A stretch of DNA of 64,000 nt. Source: Steromphala cineraria. Lineage: Eukaryota > Mollusca > Gastropoda > Trochida > Trochidae. Every line of letters starts with the position of its first letter. Within the stretch, counting starts at the first letter, position 1. The position numbers were made by a program, and so were the translations under genes. Below are positions 34,801 through 44,700 of the stretch, one piece after another. The DNA is taken from assembly GCA_916613615.1 (NCBI GenBank), contig OU744733.1, positions 35,255,939 through 35,319,938 of the forward strand, in the 5' to 3' direction. Under the pieces are notes generated by a model. The model did no database searches. It was not told where the DNA came from and worked only from the letters and a program-made list of their open reading frames with translations.

Positions 34801-35301
34801 TGGTTGCCTGATATACACTTCACTAGCAAAGAGGTGGGATTGCAAGATAGTTTCCTTAGTGCAAGACCAAAGCGTGTTGCAAGAGTCTCAAGGGGGAATA
34901 ATTTAAGCAACATTGTTACCTGATAAAAATCCCCAGGGATGATAAATGTAAAGCAACGAAACATTATTTTCCTGGTGATCGAGAATGGTAACTACTTATA
35001 TTATATTCATTATTTTAAATATTATCAGTTCCTTTATTGTTTTCTAGCAAGAGTATTATCAGCCATACAACGACAGAAGAACCGCGCACGTGCATCAGTT
35101 CGACCAATCAGCAACACCTGGTACACTGAAGGCTCAAGAGCCAATGGCAACGAAGCTCAGACTCAACCAGCCAATCAGCAGTCAGGACCGATCGTCATTG
35201 AGAAATGGCAGGACCCCCCAGTAACCAACCTAACAGCTACAAGTGGCCCAACTGTATACCCAAACTCAACTACAGTTATGATACACCAGTCTCACTTCTA
35301 G
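31763..35301 (+). CDS. Small single-pass membrane protein, last three exons (5' end not found)
   Basis: Exons 31763-31824, 33365-33459 and 35048-35301 join in matching phases (0, 2 and 1) with consensus sites. They encode at least 136 residues. The product begins with a short Cys-containing lumenal/extracellular segment (CIYDEGNFTCATKWYFW) and one hydrophobic helix (LGLFAGLLVLFFIVACLC). A basic stretch follows (HYCKKTHNG; QRQKNRARASVR), then a polar tail with a PP motif (KWQDPPVTNL), ending SHF. The positive-inside pattern puts the tail in the cytoplasm. The WYFW at the membrane border followed by a Cys-rich helix recalls WBP1/VOPP1-like proteins, but that is only resemblance and I assign no family. 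The signal peptide and start exon lie upstream and were not recognised. Confidence 0.72.
32048..32947. mobile_element. 900-bp Tc1-type non-autonomous element
   Basis: The ends are CATACGGAAAAAAGTTAAGC / ACCCCC and their inverse (GGGGGTGTTTAATTTTTTCC / CGTATG), with TA on both sides. This is the Tc1 terminal style. No transposase frame survives. An exact internal direct repeat, GCGATACGTTATCCGGATGA, lies at about 32760 and 32793. It sits in the intron between exons a and b. Confidence 0.82.
33365..33459 (+). CDS. Membrane protein exon b (transmembrane helix)
   Basis: The acceptor TATTACAG and donor GTAAGT flank 95 nt encoding the hydrophobic helix and the start of the basic cytoplasmic side. 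Confidence 0.82.
33655..34380. repeat. Tandem repeat with units of about 66-90 bp
   Basis: Units contain GTACAATATAGAGGAATTAT, GGAAGG-TGACT-CAT and TTGTGCTTCTGTTCT, with or without TTGCACTATTGCCATTGGCC. The open frames across it are repeat translation. It lies in the intron between exons b and c. Confidence 0.85.
34381..35047 (+). other. Intron remainder upstream of exon c
   Basis: No gene or repeat pair recognised. The sequence is AT-rich with a normal pyrimidine tract before the 35047 acceptor. Confidence 0.4.
35048..35301 (+). CDS. Membrane protein exon c (cytoplasmic tail, stop)
   Basis: The acceptor TTTTCTAG joins as C|CA (Pro). The frame is open to TAG at 35299-35301. The tail is rich in Asn, Thr, Gln and Pro. 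Confidence 0.8.
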
Positions 35302-35405
35302 TGCCTCCAAATGTCGTTTAATTACGGTCAAGCTGGTTCCCGGGCCTCGTTCCGCATGCGCAACAGTTAACCGGGAACCAGGTTGCAGTACGGTGACCTT
35401 TTTGA

Positions 35406-35411
35406 AATAAA
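35406..35411 (+). terminator. Poly(A) signal of the membrane-protein gene
   Basis: AATAAA lies about 105 nt after the stop codon. Confidence 0.65.
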
Positions 35412-36243
35412 CCTTATGGCATTTGCAGATGGGATTAGTTAGAAAAGCATTGTTTTTATGGACAAAAATTTGAATGAATACTAAGTAAGTAAGTAAGAAT
35501 AATGGATTTGCTATCAAGAAAATCTTTCTTGTTAAACTGTTTGGGATTTTACAAATGTGATTGATCTAAAACAAAAAGCTGAAATATCGAGACAATGAAT
35601 TGATACTTGAATTCACCTTTAACCTTAAATCATCATCAAGGAAATATATGTACTGCTTGTCTTAGTGAATGAGTGTATAATGAAAGCTTGTCATGTAATT
35701 AAAACCAACTGTAACCTGTAACAAACGTTCTAGAATTACTTCATTCTGCTATGATTACAAAAGAGACAATTAATTAACGCTGATATTCTCTTTTGAAACC
35801 ATAGCATATTAGAGTAATTATATGACGTTACTCGTTAAATCTCATTAAAACATGATGGTGTTACTGCTTCTTGTATGATTTCATGTCCAAAAAATGCAAG
35901 GCAACTCAAAAATTGCCTTTCTTTATTTTTTCTCAGTCTGATAATGGATGGACCGTGTTCCGGAGACAAAGTTTCAAAATATTTACGCTACCGGGAATCG
36001 AACGTGCTCTATCAGAGACTTCCCGGCTAGACTGAGTTCGAATCCCGATAGAGTCAATATTTTCACATTTTTATTCCTATGAGCACGGTCAATTTAAGGA
36101 GTCTGTGATTTTTCGTTTAATTTATGTGTTTACCATCGTTGCTTACAGCGAGTATGTTTTGTATGTAGTTGTTGACCATTGTCTTAAATACCTGTGATTT
36201 ATATATTGTGGTGACGTATTGTGAAGCAGTGTATGATCCAATC
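35412..36243. other. Intergenic DNA with tRNA-like box remnants
   Basis: Around 35990-36055, opposite-facing B-box-like motifs occur: GGGAATCGAACGTG (minus-type) and GAGTTCGAATCCCG (plus-type). These suggest fragments of tRNA-derived SINEs. No cloverleaf or gene is supported. Confidence 0.4.
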
Positions 36244-36770
36244 CATTCACTCCTCGCAGAGGTAGATCAAGTTATAAAATGATAATTCAACCTCTTTTTG
36301 AATTAGACCAAATCCATGGTTTCCGAAGGTTTCTTCTGGCTAAAAAAATTGCACCAAGATCCATTTGAATTTTTTAAACAAATGACAGCGCTTCTCGCAT
36401 GGAAAGGGTGGTTCAAATCACGATGTCCTGCAATGATTCAGTAGCCACAAGGCTGGTTTCTTTAGCAAATGACAACGCTTCTCTCATGGAAAGGGCGGTT
36501 CATAGCACAATGTCTTGCAATGATTAAGTAGCCAAAATTATTTTAGAACAGTGTCGCTGATTGCACAACTAACTTTGATTGCATCAATCAGGCGTACCCC
36601 ATTCTGGAACAGAGGCTAGATCACTCTAGTTAAAACTAGCTGTAATGTTCTCGTCCCCTAAGTCCTAGTTTTAACTAGATTGAGGCTAGATCAATATTTT
36701 AAGACTTGATCTAACTCTTAAGCGTAGATCAACATTTTAAGCTTTATATACCTCTTAAGCGGGAGAATGG
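36244..36770. mobile_element. MITE family D, copy 3 (with internal duplication)
   Basis: It starts ATTCACTCCTCGCAGAGG and ends with the inverse around CTTAAGCGGGAGAATGG. The ATGGAAAGGG-GGTTCA block occurs twice (36397 and 36486). A palindromic CTAGTTAAAACTAG / CTAGTTTTAACTAG pair lies near 36620 and 36665. Confidence 0.65.
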
Positions 36771-37563
36771 ATGCAAACGTTAAATCAATATATATATTTC
36801 ATTATTCTTTGATCTAACTGTTATTATAACAATAGTCTTTCACATTTGGAAAGCATAATATGTGTTTATTTTCATCGATCATTTGTTCATTAATAGGTGC
36901 AATTAAAACAAACATTGAGAAAATTCTGATATATTCTTTTTGAGCCAACAAGATTAAAAGTTTAAGATTCGCTTATGATTCCTGGCACTATCGATCATTC
37001 ATCCACATTATAGTTAGTGGGTCTATGAATATAAAAAACAAACTTCTGTGCATGGATACTCAATTCTCAATTGAATTATGAATGATTTATTAGTATTTTC
37101 GCAAAACCATTTTATCAAAATCTTAATGGATCTAAGAAAACTTATTTAAATGACGTTATAGATTTGTGATAATTATAAAGAGCCACTCGGTAATTTTCAA
37201 GACTACTTTGTATTCATAACGTTTAAGATAAGTTAAAAAAACCCAAAAAAAAAACACGTTTGACCATTGACATTCGCCACTGTCCAGTTTTCGATCATAT
37301 ATTTGTGATTGTATTACGTTATCAATGAAATGCCATTGACGGAGTTCCCTCCCTTGAATGTGAAGCTATATTCTGTTTTCTTTCTCATTGATAATGTTAG
37401 TTTATTGGTTTTTGATTACAACTTTTTGTTTTGTGACAGTTTTTAATAAATATTTTATTTACATTAAATATATTTTTTATATATGAATGCTTTTTGCAAT
37501 AAAACTTACTTTACATATATTTGATTTCTATTCTTCATTTTTGATATAGAGAATTTCACCAAA
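36771..37563. other. AT-rich intergenic DNA
   Basis: No feature recognised on either strand. Confidence 0.35.
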
Positions 37564-37667
37564 GTGTCTTCTGATATCAAATATATCAACACGAGTTGAT
37601 TAAAGATACAAATATCCGAGGCTTACTTTAATCAACGAGTGTTGATATATTTGATATCAGAAGACAC
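37564..37667. repeat. Near-perfect foldback hairpin
   Basis: GTGTCTTCTGATATCAAATA and the following bases form a perfect 29-bp arm with 37639-37667. The stem continues through GTTGATTAAAG on the left and CTTTAATCAAC on the right, leaving a short loop. It is a probable foldback MITE. Confidence 0.75.
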
Positions 37668-37775
37668 GAGGGTGAGATTTTATTTATCATCCAAATCATT
37701 TTTCAACAGTTATTAGCAAAAGAATGAACATATCTGAACACGAAACTGCCATTAGTTTCTTGAGCAGTGAGGTCA

Positions 37776-38367
37776 TTGCATTGTGACGTCATCAGCATCA
37801 GGAAATTGAAAATAAATGGTTCCAATCTAAAGACAATGTATTAAAACCAAATAAAGCAGTAATTAATCAAATATATAATGCAAAGTTAAGCCATGCGATT
37901 CCTTTTCTTACATAAAATGAATTAAAGGTGTTCACACAAAAATGGCTGCCAATGGATTTTATGTGAATCTTCATAATTTGTTCTCCGACTATGGATGATT
38001 GGTTTGTTTAATGAGATTTTTGACACTATCAAAGTAATTCATTTAGCATTAACTTGCAATTATCAGTGAAAAATTGAAAATATAAAATTGTCAAAAAACG
38101 TGCTACTGCCCCTTTTTTTATACTGTTACGTTCAGCCATGCGATTCCTTTTCTTTCACAAAAAGAACTAAAAGTGTTCCAACAAAAATGGCCGCCAATGG
38201 ACTTTATGTGAATCTTTATCATTTTTCTCTGACTATGGATGATTGGTTTGTGTAATGAGAATTTTGACACAATCAAAATAATACATTAGCATTAACATAC
38301 AATTATCAGTGAAAAAAAATGAAATTATAAAATTTAAAAAAATGTGCTACTGCCCCTTTAAGGCACT
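37776..38367. mobile_element. Two partial family B MITEs in tandem
   Basis: Both segments end in the family terminus GTGCTACTGCCCCTTT (near 38099-38115 and 38344-38361) and contain AAAATGG-CGCCAATGGA and the phrase CTATGGATGATTGGTTTG. The left termini are missing. Confidence 0.7.
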
Positions 38368-38698
38368 AACTATATAAAATAACATATACTTTATACAAAT
38401 ATTGCCACGCAAGTTAAGAAGCTTGTGACAAATATTATGATATTCGTATTATGGTAGGCCTTTACATCGTACCACAAAAGCATTAATCATACAGTTTTAT
38501 GTGGTTTATTTCATGTTTATACAAAAATGCTAATTCCTGAAAAGTCTTACACATGTACATGTATGAAGTATATATAATCTATATAAAATAAAACAACAAA
38601 CACCAGTTTTAGAGAAGATGAATGCGGTTTGCCGTCTGATTGAATACAAAGGGCAGAGTTCAGGACGCCGAGCGGTCAGGTCAATATGGTATGAGAAA

Positions 38699-38726
38699 CA
38701 CGTGGTCGCCTGACAGGTCACGTGAC
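38699..38726 (+). promoter_or_regulatory. Two CACGTG E-boxes upstream of HSD17B7
   Basis: CACGTG at 38699-38704 and the 10-bp palindrome GTCACGTGAC at 38717-38726 lie 25-52 nt before the start codon. The latter is the CLEAR/USF-type core bound by bHLH-zip factors (TFE/MITF, USF, SREBP). The transcription start is unknown, so one or both may lie within the 5' UTR. Confidence 0.45.
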
Positions 38727-38750
38727 GAGTTTTATAAACAGACCACCAAG

Positions 38751-38791
38751 ATGGCGACTGGGAAAGTTGCTTTAGTGACGGGCGGCAATAC
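38751..38791 (+). CDS. HSD17B7: HSD17B7 exon 1
   Basis: It encodes MATGKVALVTGGN and ends phase 2 at AC|GTAAGT. The start context CCAAGATGGCGACT resembles the TISU initiator of short 5' UTRs. A TTTATAAA lies 14 nt before the ATG. Confidence 0.9.
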
Positions 38792-41700
38792 GTAAGTTAA
38801 TTTGTTTGTCTTTAGAGTTTGAGTTAAGTTACATAAATTAAGTTTGCATTTTATCAGTCGTATATGTAGAACAGTTGTCGATTTATGCATGGCACCTATC
38901 TGATGACAGGGGGTTAATCCATTCATTTTCGAACTGAGTTTGACGACTCGATCTAGTCTATTTCAGTCCTTTGCCAAATTTGGTTGCAATTTTATGCAAA
39001 CTATGTATGTCCTTTATACTCTTTCTTATGTTATTTTGTTTTAAGAACTGTAATCATTTGCTAAGTTTATCTAAATAAACTCATATTTTTGTTAGAATCT
39101 AAAGATAAGATAAGACATGTATGACTTTTGGTATTACTTACCGGTCTAATGGTAATAAAGTCAAGTATATACATGTCTTCTCTTTAATGTTTTAGCTGAT
39201 TAACTGAATTTAATGCATATAATTTCTGTATCAATAACATATTGCGAAATTTGTTTTCAAAATATTATCAAATACATCTATAAACATGAATTATCATGAT
39301 AAAATCACAACTTATAAAGAAAGGACTGAAGTGAAAATAACTAGATATATATATATATATATCTGTACTTTTTCTGAGAACTGAGAACTAAAAACGTACT
39401 AGTACTTCTTAAGTACATGAAGAAATAAAATGTACTTGTTCTTGGTAAATTGAGAAGTACTTGTATATTTAAAGTTCTTAGCTTTTAATTGTACTTGACT
39501 CCAACAGACTGAAAGTAAGGATTTAATCCTTTAGGTGTGACGATACAAACCTTTTACAACATGATACATATCTTGATATCTCATTGTTCGATACTGTATA
39601 TCACCGTAGGCAATTTTCAAGTGGTTTTATAACTTTTGTTAAATAAAACATTAACTTTTGATAAATTCTTTTAATTTTTCATGCAGGCCAAAAACAAAAT
39701 AATTCAAGAGTCAACAATATGTATCACGATCAGAGAATGTTTCACAATATATTAGGTTAAGTATCATGAATCAAAGTGCGACTCCCAATTACAACAATTT
39801 ATAATCACCTCTATTCTCTTAAAGTCCAAACAATACTTTTCTAAGAGAATTGATGTTGGATAAGTGAATATGTTGGTTAAGAATGGACTTTTTCCTGGAA
39901 TTTAACCAAATGAATGAGAATTCATACAAGAAATATATTTCAGTGGCCTTGGCTTGACCCTATGTGAACGACTGCTTTCCGAACACAAGAATCTACGATT
40001 ATGCCTAGCATGTCGGAACACCTTTCGGGCGGAGGCAGCAAAGATTTCTCTCCAGATCTCACACCCAGAAGCTGATATTTCTGTCGTAATTGTAGACACG
40101 TCCAAAATAAAATCTGTCTACCATGCTGCCATTGTAATCAAGAAAAAGTGAGTGGAATTGTTAACAAGTTTGAAAACATTGTCTGAATATATATTAGTAT
40201 AGCAACTTGTCATGTATGATTTGCATGCTAAATGATTTCCAGAACGTTTGATATATTTTCTAGTTTTCTTGGTCAGCATATTAATTTTTTAATGCACCAA
40301 ATATATAATAAATATTTGAAAGAATGAACGTAATGTGTCCAAAATTTCGAGAAACTTATGATATTGAATATTAAAAGCTTTCAGGTTTTAAGGTATAGGT
40401 AATTGAGTTATACATTGTGTTTGACACTTTTAACTTGGAAATGTAATTGAATTAAACATTATCTTTGACAAAAATCAATTTAGAAATGTTATTGAGTTGA
40501 ACGTTATCTTTGATGCTTTCAACTTGGAAATGTAATTAAGTTGAACATAATCTTTGACGCTTTCAACTTGGTTATGTAGTTGTGTCAAACATAGGGGTGC
40601 AACCACACATGAGGGTTGCGATACGATATGTATCTAGATATTTGGGGTACGATACGATACGTATCTTGATACGTATAACACAGGATAGTGAAGTATTAAA
40701 AGAACATTTACTTTATTTGTCTATAATAATTTAATAAACACTGTTGACACTGACGGGGTAAAAAATTAAAATTAAGAAATTTAATTCCACTGTTGGACGT
40801 ATCCTAGTGTATTGATTCGGAGGCAAAACGTATTGTGTATCGTATCGTCGGCCATATAATCGCGATGCACCGGTGTATCGGTGTATCGTTGCACCCTTAG
40901 TGAAACATTATCTTTGACGCTTTCAACTTGGAAATGTAACATGAGTTGAACATGATAATTGCTGCTATTATCATGTAAGAGGTGAATTAAGTAAACCGTT
41001 ATCTTTGACACTTTTATCTTGTACAATTTTATCAGCTGTGTTCGATCTTTATGATATTTTCTTTTCAACTATCTTTTATTCCATAATGATAATTTATGTA
41101 ACCCACTTTTCGAAAATTCCATATTATTTTACTCATCCTCAATCTAGTACTACTTCTTAATTTTTACAACTTTAATACTTCTTTAGTAATAATTAAAGGG
41201 GCAGTATCACATTTTTTTAACATTTTCTATTTTTTATTTTTCACTGATAATTTGACGTTATGCAAAATGTATTATCTTGATAGTCACAGTGTCAAATATC
41301 TCATTACACAAAAAAATCCTCCATAGTCAGAGAGAAACTTATTAACTACATCTGGATTTTCACAAACCAATCATCCATAATCAGAGACAAAATTATAAAG
41401 ATTTACATAAAGTCCATTGACCTTTAATTCATTTTGCGTAAGAAAAAGGTATATGTTTGATTTAGTCATGCTACATTTAGTTTAAAAACATTGTCTTTAA
41501 ATTGGATCATTTATTTTCATTTTTCCTGACATCACCTTATATTCCCGCTAAAAACCATGCTAGTGCCCCTTTAAGCCATGGACAGGTGAAAGTAGACGTT
41601 GAACTTTATCTCAACAACAATCTCAAATTCTTTCAACATTGATAGGTTATTGAGTTGAACAAATTGGAAGTTACCCGCAGTTGCATTACCGGTATTATTA

Positions 41701-44700
41701 TTATCCCCCGCCACGAAGAGAATCAGAACCGCGCAAATATTTTTCCGGAGTTTGGTGTCATGATATTTTTGAGTACACTCGAGTATTTAGGAGAAGGTTC
41801 TGACTTAATTTAAAATAAGAACAAATCTGGCGGGGGATGTTGATGACTATGTCTTCTTGTTTCAAATGCACTTTATTGGAAAATGTAACATAAGAAGAAT
41901 TATGATGACAAATGTTCATTGTCAAAGCTTATTGTTATTTACATTATCAATTATAATTTCAGATATTCCCGGATTGACTTCCTTTATCTCAATGCGGGCA
42001 TCATGCCAGTGGCAGGATTTAACTGGTCTACATTCATCAAAGGAATTTTTTCAAGGTACATGTTATATCACAGTCTGTTAAGTACTAACACTTTTTTGAA
42101 TTTTCAAACTTTTTCTACCAGTTTTAATTCCATTTTAATTTTATATGTTATATTTTGGGATATTGTAAACACTCTGTCCTTCCATCCATCTTTTGTAATC
42201 ATTACTCATAAAAATATGACCTTGCTCATTGAAACTTGGTACATTTATCAGTCAACCTGTGTAGTTGTGCCTTTTGGGATTTTCAACTTCTCCAGATGAT
42301 TTTTTTAATGGTTTACATAGAAACATAACTTACAATTTCATTTCAAGAGGAACTACAAAACTATTAGACCTTGCTCATTTTAATATTGATCAGTCATCAT
42401 GCAAAAATGTGCCTTTTTGATTTTCAACTTCTTCTGACTTTATTTTGGGTGGTTTTCATTTCAATGATTTATTGGGGAACAGTGGGATGTGTCATCTTCT
42501 GGTAACAAATTGGAGCACAGTGGTGTAGTGGTTAGCATGTTTGCCTCTCACAACAAGGGCCCGGGTTCTATTCCCGGTGGAGATACCAAACATTTGTGAC
42601 CTGTGCCATATGCTGTGTTGTGTCCATGGACAAGGCACTTCATTCACATCGCACTCAGTGCACCTAGCTGTACCAATGGGTACCTGAAGAAGGGAAGAGC
42701 GGTATAAGACAGCTATTATTATTATTTTAGCTCTTTTTGATTGTTTGTCAATATTTTTTCAAGTGTTCAGGACCACACAAAAAAACTACCCTCACAAGTC
42801 CCCCCCCCCCCCTACTTCCTCCCTTGGGATTTTTTAAATAAAGTAAAAAAAGTCAACTCTAGGGTGACACCCCCATCTCCTTTTCAAAAAGTGAAACCCT
42901 TTCTTGTCCAAACTCATTGATCTCATATATCTTAAATTTGAGTCTTCTGATAATGCATTTTACATTGAAAATAAATTTTGAACTGTGTTTATTTCAGTGA
43001 GTGTGTACATATGTTCAAGACAGGCAAGGGATTAGTGAAACAGGCTGATTTTGACACAGAAGAAGGGATACGTAATGTGTTTGCAACTAACGTCTTCGGA
43101 CATTATATCCTTGTAAGTAGTTTTTGATACTTGTATTACCGGTATTATCCCCCGCCATGAAGTGGATGGGGGATATAGGTTTGGGTCCCGTCTGTCCAAG
43201 TGGTTGGACCATGCATCCGAGTTAAAGGGCACAATTTTTATATGAAACTACTTAAAGGGACCATTTGAGCGGGGTATTTTTTGTGGAAAAAAAATTCAGG
43301 AGGACTTTCCTGTTTACAATTATATATGATATTTACATGATAATTTCATTCTTAATTTCAAATATGTTTGTGAGGTTAGCATTTCAGTTGTTCAAAATCA
43401 AACAATTTACCAAAGAATAAAGTGTATCGCTCAAAAACTAAAAACATCGTGAAATGAAGCCAATCATCGAATCAAGTATTTATTTTTTTATTTTGGTAAT
43501 GAATTAGCATAACACAGCACATTTGTTTTCTTGCAATGCTTACGTTTCAAAATGACGGACGAAGCGAGATCGAGTGGTGCCTTTAAAGATGCTGTATCAT
43601 ACTTGCAAGCGGTTCAGGATGAAACTTAGTTATTGAGAAATGAAATACATCACTTTGTAGAAAAATCTTTCGTCGAAATTTTGATATCATAATTAGATTG
43701 TTTAATCAACAATAACATACTTATTTCGAAGCTTTAAGCACAGTACCCCTCCTAGAAAGGGCATGTCATTTTGCGAACCCGCTTTCGGTGACGTAATCAT
43801 TATGCTTGTAGGATTTACACCGTGTCTCAACTACCGTAATTGCGTTCGATGGGTATCAACTTTGACAGCAACGAATACCTAATTTGAAGAAAAAGAATAT
43901 AAAATCTTGTTGAGCGAGACAAAGACGGTTTTCAAGCGTACATTTAGAAACCGGAAGTTGTGAAATGGCCACACTTGATTCGCCCTTATGTCGACTGCCG
44001 TTTCGGTATTTTTTGGTAAATTATCTCCTATTTGATGAATTTTGGTCCGATTTTCTCAAGGTTGGTCGCTAAATTTTTCTAAAAATACAACGTATACATT
44101 AAAAATACTTTTAAAAATATTGCAAGTATGATTTAGCATCTTTAAGATAAGATAACCAAATTTGCTCTGTGTCTTCGGGATATCAATGCCTTGATGGAGT
44201 TCAAAGGTCAGAAGCCTGGAATTATTTTTTACAGAGTTATTGCCCTTGTTTTACGTTTTTGACTCTGTTCGAGGGTATCATCGATTAGTTAGATGTGCTA
44301 TCGATACTACTTATCATTTAAAAAAATGACTATCGATAAAGTACTATCGGCACAGCAACTAACACGATAGTTTGATCTATTGTTACACTCCTAGTTCTTA
44401 CCCTAATGCATGGTTGATTGTAACGATTGTTTTCAGGTTCACAAACTAGAGAGTATTATGGGTGAGATAGACGCAGCTGAACAAACCTCACAGATCGTCT
44501 GGACGTCCTCTAGCGCCGCACTGCCCGAAAACTTCAACATTAACGATATACAGCATAAGAATGGGTGAGTTAGTCTCTTTGAAGTAGTCACACCTTTTAT
44601 ATAATGAATATTCCTAGTTTGCTGTTTGTTTTCAGAAATGACGGAATCATTTTAACAATGGCGGCATACATGTACAAAATAGTGACTTGGAAAGGCGGCG

